Part shown: positions 56,626-64,000 of the stretch, in pieces | Layout of the letters: each line of letters starts with the position of its first letter | How positions within the stretch are numbered: position 1 is the stretch's first letter | Assembly: GCA_025175895.1 (NCBI GenBank) | Contig: CM045987.1 | Location: 37,784,113-37,848,112 of the forward strand | DNA from: Wurfbainia villosa | Taxonomy: Eukaryota; Streptophyta; Magnoliopsida; Zingiberales; Zingiberaceae | Length of the DNA stretch: 64,000 nucleotides | Direction: 5' to 3' | Position numbers and translations under genes: made by a program | The notes under the pieces: generated by a model | The model's database searches: none | What the model saw: the letters and a program-made list of their open reading frames with translations, nothing else | Told to the model about the DNA's origin: nothing

Positions 56626-57740
56626 TGTTGGTGCAGTAGGCACCTAAGTCGAACCTGAGTTTTGATTATAGCAAACGATACAAAGTTAAGCTCATGTCGT
56701 TATCTCACGAGCTGAATCGAGTATGCAGAAGATTGATATAGCTGGAGCTGAAGGCTAGCGACACCCAGAGGAAGCCGCAGTGGTCGGGCAACACTCGAGT
56801 GACTTCGGAGGGAGCCGAAGGAATCGTGTGGAAGGTCGGAAGCAAAAGCAACATGTAAGTGTCGAGGTAAGCTCGTGTGTGCGAGCGTAAGTGAGGTCGT
56901 ATCCTCTTTATGGGGATGATCTTAAGCATAGATCCGACCAAAGACATCCTATAGATGGTCTAGGTCAAGATCGGATGGTCGACGACCGTCGAAATTATGT
57001 TTTTGTTGAGCTAACTTTGACTTGCAGCAAGCATCAGTCGACTGCCAGCTTGGAGGACTCGACTGCCGTCAATCAGTCGATCATCGGCCGGAGGTCGCGC
57101 TCGGCCGATCTCGCCATCGATTGGATTGATAGCCATCGGTCGACTGATGGTCAATGATCAGATTCGAGGAGTCAAGGCTTATCACCCCATTTCAAGGAGA
57201 TTGGTGCTCAATTGTGATTGGCTAGGGTTCCTCTCGAAAAGGGGCTCAAAGGCTATAAAAGGAGTGCCAACCCTAGGGTTTCTATCATCATTCTAAAGCT
57301 TCCAAAAAGCCTCCGCCAAGCTACAACTTTTCGATCACGAAGTGCTTTCTCTCCGACGTCTAAGTCTTAAATTCTTTTCTATTGTAACGTCGGTTTTTTA
57401 GCTCTTATTTAAGTTCATTTCTTTTCGGAGCTTTTATCGTATACGAGGAGAGGGGGAGTGTCCCTCTACCTCAAGCTTTTTCCTTCTTGTATCGATTAAC
57501 TCCTACCTCCAACGAGGAGGAGTTCCTTTAGTGCTTTTGCCCTCCGTACGTGGTCAAGGACCACTAGGGCCTTGGAGTAGTAGCCGAAGGCTACGAACCA
57601 AGTAAAAACTTCATTGTCTCTTTTTATTTTACATTTCCGCTGCAATTAATTATCTCTCGAGTTTTAACGAACGTAAAAAAAGAAAGGAAAAGGTTTTTCG
57701 CTATTCACCCCCCCCTCTGGCGAACCGCATCGATCCAACA
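56626..57740 (+). mobile_element. Solo LTR in the Gag of element H
   Basis: 1115 bases, TGTTGGTGCAGTAGGCACC... to ...CGATCCAACA, flanked by ACCTA (56621-56625, 57741-57745). It is a Sirevirus-like LTR of its own subfamily, with palindromes at 57034-57150, TATAAAA at 57254-57260 and a pyrimidine-rich R/U5. With no internal region left, it arose by LTR-LTR recombination. Confidence 0.85.
57254..57260 (+). promoter_or_regulatory. TATA box of the solo LTR
   Basis: TATAAAA, about 105 bases downstream of the last palindrome copy (GGTCGACTGAT, about 57139-57149). Confidence 0.6.
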
Positions 57741-59872
57741 ACCTATTGATAGGTCAACTCCAAAGATTCACCATGAAGACCAACGAAACCGTGAGCCAAA
57801 TGCACGGTCGTTTCAAGAAAGTTGTCAACGGACTACATGTTATAGCTGAGAAGGTCGACAACCGAGACCTTGTAAGGTATGTGTTACAAGCTTTCCCTAG
57901 AACAACCTTATGGGATTCAATGGTAGATGCCTATAAGGTATCTAGGGATCTTTCATTGGTTAAGTTAGATGAGCTATTTTGTGAATTCCAATTACATGAA
58001 CAAGCTAACACTTCATCCAAAGAGAAGGGTATAGCTCTTTTTGTAAGGAAGAAGGACAAAAAGAAGAAGGAGAAGAAAGAAGTGTCCTCTTCATCTGAAT
58101 CCGAGGAAGACTCATCAAGTATTGAAGATGAGTTATCGGCAAGTGAGGTGGCACATTACGTTAAGAAATTTGGTGGGAAGTCAAGGAGACTCACCAAGAA
58201 AGATGTGAAGAGGATGTTCCAATCCTCAAGAGGTAAGTCTTAAAATAGTTCAAATTCTACCTCTAACGTGACTTGTTTTGGGTGCAACAAGAAAGGGCAT
58301 ATAAAGCCAAATTGCCCGGAACTAAAGAAGAAGGAGGAGAAGGAAAAGAAAAAGAAGGAAAAGAAGAAGAAGAAGGAGGCAATGGTGGCATAAACATGGG
58401 ACACTCTAAGCATGGAGGAGTCCCCTGACGATGAAGAAGTATGCCATGCCACCCGGAATCTAGCCCTCATTGCATTGGAGGAAGAAGCCGGGAGCTCAAG
58501 CGAGGAGTCCTCTTCTTCCTCAAGCAATGAATCATCATCAAGTGATGATGATGAGGTAAACAACTCACCTAAAGTAGATTTACTTTACAAGACTATTGCA
58601 TGTTTACAAAATGCTTTGAATAGATCGAAAACTAGGATTAAGGATCTAAAAATACAGATCAAATCACTTAAGAGTGTAGATTCATTATGTGGTAAACTAT
58701 CTAGTGATAACGATGAATATACCCTTAGGGATGAAAATGATGAATTAAGAAAAGAAATAGGTAAATTAAGAGCATGCTTAGAAAAATTTACCAATGGTTC
58801 AAAATACCTAGATATGATTATTAAGGATCAAAGGGCTATTTACAACAAGGCCGGATTAGGATATAGGCCTAAGGAAAAGGAGGTAGCATTTACATCCCTT
58901 GTTAGTAGAAAATCCATAATTAAAAGCAAGGGTAGAAAGGCTTGGGTACCAAAAAAATTTATAAATGATGCTAGTGGTCCTAAGATTTGGGTACCTAAGG
59001 ATTGTATTTTTTATGTGATATAGGTAGAAGAACCAAGCTTGTGGATAGTTGATAGTGGGTGCTCAAAGCATATGACCAGTGATGAGAGGAAGTTCTCCAC
59101 TATCAACCACACTACCAAGGGAAAAGTCTCATTTGGTAATAGCGGCAAACTTAAGATTCTTGGAAAGGGCACAATTGAGGTATCCCCCAATCTTGCCATT
59201 CATAAAGTGCTATTAGTTAAAAATATGAAATTTAATTTACTTAGTGTAAGCCAACTATGTGATGCAAACTTTGATGTTAAATTTGATTCCTCAAAATGTT
59301 TTATAAGACACAAAACTCTAAATGATTGCATGTTAATAGGTTTTAGGAAATCAAATATATATTATGTTGATTTATCCTATGCTACTAATGCTTCCACTAA
59401 GTGTCTTATTGCAAAAGAGGAAGAAAGTTGGCTTTGGCATAGGAGGCTAGGACACATAAACATGAAGAATATAGCCAAAATAGAAAAATTGAAGTTAGTC
59501 AAAGGATTTCCTAAAGTCAAATTTCTGAAGGACAAAATGTGTGATGCATGTCAAGAAGGGAAACAATCAAAAACATCACACAAAGGTAAAAATTTACTTA
59601 GTACTGCTTTACCGTTAGAACTCTTACATATAGATTTATTTGATTGCCATAGTACCCCCTCTATAATTGGTAGTAAATATTGCTTGGTAATAGTAGATGA
59701 TTTCTCTAGGTTTACTTGGGTATTTTTCTTGAAAAATAAAGATGAAACCTTAGGAATAATCATAGGATTTAGCAAAAGAATAGAAAATGAAAGAAAACTC
59801 AAAATCAACCGGATCCGTAGTGATCATGGTGGAGAATTTGAGAATCAAACTTTTCAACTTTTTGCTTAGAAC
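57741..59872 (+). pseudogene. Gag C-terminal part, protease and integrase of element H
   Basis: One frame with three stops (58241, 58391, 59021). It shows the Gag end 'LVRYVLQAFPRTTLWDSMVDAY', a Lys-rich linker, zinc knuckle CFGCNKKGHIKPNC (about 58273-58314), a Ser/acidic stretch and a coiled coil (58560-58800), protease 'IVDSGCSKHMT' (about 59045-59077), HHCC 'WLWHRRLGHINMKN...CDACQEGKQ' (about 59431-59570), and integrase 'HIDLFDC', 'VDDFSRFTWV' and 'RSDHGGEFEN' (about 59815-59844). This is Sirevirus-type wording. It breaks off at 59872, before the third catalytic residue. Apart from the stops and the solo LTR the frame is intact, so H is rather young. Confidence 0.85.
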
Positions 59873-59981
59873 TATTGGGATGTATACTGAAAGCCTAGCT
59901 TTTTTGTATGAAAATTTTTATTTTGAAATAAGAATCACATGATCATTGTTTGCACTTTATATTTATTATATGTGTGCATAT
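59873..59981 (+). mobile_element. D': start of an LTR of the D family
   Basis: It starts TATTGGGATGTATACTGAAAG and matches the first 110 bases of the D LTR (7258 onward: 'aaataagaatcacatgat.attgtttgca'). Element I cuts it at 59982. The candidate duplicate of D' is AGAAC (59868-59872). Confidence 0.65.
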
Positions 59982-61450
59982 TGTTGGTGCAATCGGCCCA
60001 AGTTCACTCGAGTTTGACTCAAGCAGTACCTTGATAGTATTTTGATGATAGACAAAACTCATGACATGGGAAAGTCCAACATGGGGTTGGCATGGAAAAT
60101 CCAAGCATGGAGCTTAGTGTGGAAGTCCAAGGGGGAAGCCTTGGCATGGGAAAGTCCAAAGCATTGCGAAGCCGTGCGCTTGGTGCTTGGCATGGGAAAT
60201 CCAAAGCATTTCGAAGTCGTGCGCTTGGTGCTTGGTGAGAAATGTATTGCGAAGTCGTTCGCTTGGTGCATTTGGGAAATCTTGAGAACTTGGCAAGTTC
60301 ACTAGGCTCGGGTCCTTAAGTCGGTGAAGGATGGCATTGCGAAGTCGTGCACTTGGTGCATCCGAGGGACCGCCGGACGGGGAGCGAATGGAGTGAGACC
60401 AAAGGGAAGCATACTTCTACGGCATGAGACGCGATGGATGGCATTGCGAAGTCGTGCGCTTGGCACATCCGAGGGATGTAGGCCGAGGGAAGAGAGCTTC
60501 GGTGGGGAACTCCATGAGGGATAAGGTGGACTTGGCCAAGTGGCTAAGACTGAGTGTCGGAAGCTCAAATAACTTTGTGTTTGAGGTTTTAGCTGACATC
60601 AGTCGACTGGCATAGGTGCATATCGTCTAGTGATGGGTTCGACCAGTTGTTCGATCGAACTAAGTTCGGGTTGATCACCGAACGCCGAGGAGGGCAAATG
60701 TCGTTGGGAGAATCACCAATCAGAGGGATGGCATGATCGATGACACCGCGGCACGGGAATACGTATCGGAGTCGAGCTCGCCATCACTCGATTGATGGAT
60801 GATCAATCGATTGATGGGTGCCATCAGTCGACTTATGTGTGATCCGTTGGAACTTAACCAACGTGGATCTGGCCGTTGTGAGACAACGGCTATGGGACCA
60901 GTCGACTGATGGTCACGATCAGTCGACTGATGGGCGTGAAATCAGCATGATGCAAGTTATAAAACGAGCTCAAGAGGGAGGATTTCGCCAAGCCTTTTGT
61001 GAAGCTATTGGAGGGGAATTGCTGCTGCATTCCAGTCCTTCAAGAGCCATCTAAAGCAAGCAACAAGCAAAGTGATCAAAGCAATCGGTGAAAGTTTTCT
61101 TGTGTATTGTATTTGTGTATTTTCTTGTATTTCTATATTACTGTTGTAATTGCTTGTGAGAGGTTTCTCCACCTTCGACGTGTAGTCGAGAAGGAGTTTG
61201 ACTATTGTCGTGTGCATCTCTAGAGCTCGTTGAGCTCGTCCCATGGATTAGGAACCCTAAGGTTTCGAACCACGTATATGCTTGTGTATTTGGTGTGCTT
61301 GTATTGTTGTTAGTATTATTCTTGTTTTATTATTTCCGCTGCGCTAATGACAATCGTAGACAAGCAACACAACGAGAACGAGCGAATTCCGACATCCAAC
61401 GAAAGATGGCTATTCACCCCCCTCTAGCCGGCCGTTTCGATCCCCTAACA
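59982..61450 (+). repeat. 5' LTR of element I
   Basis: 1469 bases, TGTTGGTGCAATCGGCCC... to ...TCCCCTAACA. It holds a diverged minisatellite with 'attgcgaagtcgtgcgcttggtgc' units (60160-60470), palindromes at 60599-60609, 60822-60833 and 60899-60931 (a perfect copy at 60918-60931), TATAAAA at 60958-60964, and R/U5 as in A. Confidence 0.8.
60958..60964 (+). promoter_or_regulatory. TATA box of the element I LTR
   Basis: TATAAAA, 27 bases after the perfect palindrome ATCAGTCGACTGAT at 60918-60931. Confidence 0.65.
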
Positions 61451-61508
61451 AGTAGTATCAGAGCCGAGGTCGCTCTTCAAGGACTAACCTCCGCGAGAGC
61501 ACTACAAA

Positions 61509-61897
61509 ATGGCCGGCTTCATCCATCCACTGAAATTCGATGGAGATTTTGCTTGGTGGAGGAAACGGATGGAGGTATATCTCGAAACAAATTTTGATTA
61601 TATGATTATTGTAGAAAATGGTTTTGAGATGCCCAGGGACAAATACAACAAGCCAATTGAAAAGTCAAGGTGGACCCAAGACCAAATTAATGACTTCAAG
61701 ACAAATCTTGAGGTAATAAAATTATTTAGTGATTTGTTACCTAACAAAATTTGGTCTAGTTTGGGTGACTATAGGGATGCAAAGGAATTATGGGAGAAGA
61801 TAATGAAATTTCAAGAAAACTCCCAACCGGCACATGTAGAGGATAATGCCGAAGAAGAAGCACCATCTACTTTTGATGATGTTGATGATTTGGTGGA
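61509..61897 (+). pseudogene. Gag start of element I (cut by J)
   Basis: ATG 44 bases after the primer site. 129 open codons with no stop: 'PLKFDGDFAWWRKRMEVYL', 'FEMPRDKYNKPIEKSRWTQDQ' and 'YRDAKELWEKIMKFQENS', then an acidic tail. It is homologous to the Gag starts of A and J. The open frame ends only because J inserted; the last few residues of the visible ORF (to 61928) come from J's LTR. Confidence 0.8.
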
Positions 61898-63336
61898 TGT
61901 TGGTGCAATCGGCCCAGGTCACGATTGACCAGGACTCGAGTTTGACTCGAGTGATGTTTTGATGTTTGACAAAGTATGTTTGACAAAGTATGTTAGACAT
62001 AGGTTTGACATTGATGTTTGACATTAATGTCGGTTAATATGTTGGGGAGATTGTTTATACAATCGACCCAGGTTATAATTGACTTGATGGTTGACCAGGG
62101 TTGACCATGTGATTATGGGAAAGTCCAAGCATGGGTACTTGGCAATGGAAAGTCCAAGTCATGGGTACTTGGCATTGAAAGTCCAAGTCATGGGTACTTG
62201 GCAATGGAAAGTCCAAGCTTGAGTCTTGGCATTTGAGAAGTCCAAGGGGATTGATATTGGCGGCGTAAAGTCCAAGCGGAGTCTTGGCAGCGTAAGTCCA
62301 ATGTGCCTCAAGCGTGAACACACCGTTAGTATGACATAGCCGATGGAAGCACCGAAGCTAGCGCTGATGGATGAACAAGTCATGGATGACTTGGAGGGAT
62401 CCGAGAGGCGTGAGGTCATGGAGGTGGCTAGAAGGCTTAGGTCTAGGCTAAGGGTGGTCTAGCAAGTATGGGGACACCATATTTGGGTTAAAACCTCATT
62501 CTGAGGTTGGCAATGACCGGGCATTATGGCCGTCTGACCGCCGTGAGTCGACTTGAGTTCGACCGCGTGTTAGAGCCGATGCTCGGCAATGATCGCTTCA
62601 TCGAGCAGCTGATCGATGGCGCCGATCGCTATGGATGGCGGGCCGACCGCCCAGCCGCGAGAACGCTCCAGAGCCGATCGGGCGGGCCGATTACGGGCGC
62701 GGGGCCGATCGCCAATGTTGGCAATGATCGCTAAGAGATCCGCTGGAGTTTTTCCAACAGGATCGACCTGCTGTCTCATGACAACAAAGGGGCATCACCG
62801 AATGGGACTTATGGCAATGATCGATGGGCGAAAATCCAAAATTGTGAGTAAAAGCTCCTCGAGGATTTAAAGAAATGATTTCTCCAAATCATTATGGCTA
62901 GCAATACGCACCGAACGAAGTAGGTCCTTCAAAGCTAGTTCAAGGCAATCAAAGATCAAGCAATCCAAAGTTCTTGTAAAGTTGTTTTTCCTTTACTTGC
63001 ATTGTATTTCTTACTTGTATTTGCTTGCATCTTGTAGATTATTGTTGTAATCTTATTGTAAGAGGTTTCTCCACCTCCGACTTGTGTCGAGAAGGAGTAT
63101 TTGTGATTAGTGAGTGCGTGTGCATCACTAGGGCTCTTTAGAACTCGATCCGTGGAGTAGGAACCGTTCGGTTCCGAACCACATTATATGTTTGTGTTCG
63201 TGTGATTGCTTTTAGCTATTGCTTTTATTATATATATTCCGCGCGCACTAACGTAATTGTAGACACGAACGCGATCGATTTCCATCTTCGTCATCTACGC
63301 TATTCACCCCCTCTAGCGGGCATTCAATTCCCAACA
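61898..63336 (+). repeat. 5' LTR of element J
   Basis: 1439 bases, TGTTGGTGCAATCGGCCCAGG... to ...CAATTCCCAACA. Doubled start (61898 and 62052), AAGTCCAAG/CTTGGCA minisatellite (62118-62310) and an R/U5 nearly as in A. The palindrome zone (about 62510-62830) has almost lost the GTCGAC cores and is instead rich in GATCG. The following primer site is altered (TGGTATATCAGCCC, 63339-63352). Confidence 0.75.
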
Positions 63337-63401
63337 AGTGGTATATCAGCCCGGCTCTTCTCTACGGACTAACCGCCGGGAGCTAAAAGGCTAGAGGGAA
63401 G

Positions 63402-64000
63402 ATGGAATTCCAAGACAAGCTTGGATGGGATATCAACACACCTATCCCCTATACCTTCTATAGACAAGAAGGGTTTAAACAATGGAAGTCAAGAATTGAA
63501 GACTTCCTAATGATGAGGACATTGAGGAATGGGCTATCTTAATGGAAGGCTTTGAATTGCCAAGAGGACCAAAAGGTGGTTTCCTCAAAAAGAAGAGATG
63601 GACCGAAGAGCAAGTCCAAGCCTTCGAGAAAAACACCAAGGTAATAAAGTTTTTGGTTGAGTTAATACCTAACAATATCTTGTGTATGTTAGGTAATTAT
63701 ATAGATGCCAAGGAGCTATGGAGCCAAGTGGCAAAGCTCCATGAAAACTCATCATCAATCCAACAAGAAGAAGAAGAAGAAGAAGAGTGCACACCCTCTC
63801 AAGCTCAAGCAAGCACATCTCCATCTAAAGAGCTTGAGGAGTCCGAAGTTGATAGGAAATCAACTTCCGGATTGGTGGAGGAAGTGGAAGAAGCATCCAC
63901 TTCTATAATCGAGGAGGAAGAAGTGGTGGAAGAGGTAGAGTTAAGACAAACCTCAACCTCTAGGATAGAGGGGGAGGAAGTTAGACCATCCACACCGGAG
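63402..64000 (+). pseudogene. Gag start of element J (one frameshift, open to the window edge)
   Basis: ATG at 63402 opens 'MEFQDKLGWDIN...', homologous to element A's Gag start at 5406. After about 37 codons a one-base loss near 63515 shifts the frame. It then continues open from about 63524 to 64000: 'WAILMEGFELPRGPKGG', 'RWTEEQVQAF', 'YIDAKELWSQVAKLHENSSS', then a Glu/Ser-rich tail. The protein would be particle-forming Gag. Confidence 0.75.

Larger units (their letters stand above)
55074..59872 (+). mobile_element. Element H: Sirevirus-like copia element, 5' part
   Basis: 5' LTR (55074-56207), primer site (56210), Gag-protease-integrase in one frame, then cut in the integrase core at 59872 by LTR fragment D'. 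It lies inside F's Gag at '...cttcatatc' (candidate duplicate ATATC, 55069-55073). A solo LTR interrupts its Gag. Confidence 0.8.
59982..61897 (+). mobile_element. Element I: Sirevirus-like element, 5' LTR and Gag start
   Basis: LTR 59982-61450, a primer site with one change (TAGTATCAGAGCC, 61453-61465), and a Gag start. It is cut at 61897 by element J. Confidence 0.75.
61898..64000 (+). mobile_element. Element J: Sirevirus-like element of the A family, 5' part
   Basis: LTR 61898-63336, a damaged primer site and a Gag start. It runs off the window. The candidate left duplicate is GTGGA (61893-61897). Confidence 0.75.

Noticed and set aside
58240..58563. Minus-strand ORF rich in Ser and Phe
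   Set aside because: Shadow of the Lys/Glu/Ser-rich Gag linker of element H.

Overview
This window is plant nuclear DNA made almost entirely of retroelements. It contains no host protein gene, rRNA or tRNA that I can support. Evidence for a flowering plant: Ty1/copia polyproteins, long LTRs with initiator-Met tRNA primer sites (TGGTATCAGAGC), a Ty3/gypsy LTR, and a broken endogenous pararetrovirus of badnavirus type. A monocot host is possible because badnavirus relatives are frequent there, but the sequence does not prove it.

Layout. (1) 1-1490 is the end of a Ty3/gypsy element with its LTR. (2) From about 1545 to 46664, on the + strand, runs one broken badnavirus-like provirus: ORF2 tail, ORF3 start, a dUTPase-containing segment, an inverted piece of movement protein, coat protein, zinc finger, aspartic protease, reverse transcriptase and RNase H. 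It is split by two large insertions and cut off on the right by a third. (3) Insertion A (3865-34509, TSD GAATA) is a Sirevirus-like copia element. It has lost nearly all of gag-pol but keeps an env-like ORF and multiple polypurine tracts. Inside A sits a solo LTR K (6737-30073), inside K an LTR remnant D (7258-27836, TSD ATGAC), inside D a minus-strand copia element B (8081-26608, TSD ACTTT), and inside B another minus-strand copia element C (13348-22327, TSD ATGCC). (4) Insertion E (36802-45615, TSD CTCAT) is a minus-strand copia element in the viral RT. It is the best preserved element here: two similar 1.8 kb LTRs and a 1321-codon polyprotein frame with one nonsense codon. (5) At 46665 element G (+) cuts the virus. 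G is cut by F (-), F by H (+), and H by an LTR fragment D', then I (+), then J (+), which runs off the window. H also carries a solo LTR in gag (56626-57740, TSD ACCTA).

How the parts relate. The five Sirevirus-like LTR types (A, H, the solo LTR, I, J) share a TGTTGGTGCA start. Most carry clusters of the perfect palindrome ATCAGTCGACTGAT just upstream of a TATA box. B, C, E, F and G are related copia families whose LTRs share a central block. Removing each insert rejoins its host precisely: the B gag-pol frame is regained across C, and the H gag frame across the solo LTR. This supports the nesting order. Many small lesions in B, C and one LTR of E fall at CAG/CTG trinucleotides, so frameshift counts in those copies should be read with caution.
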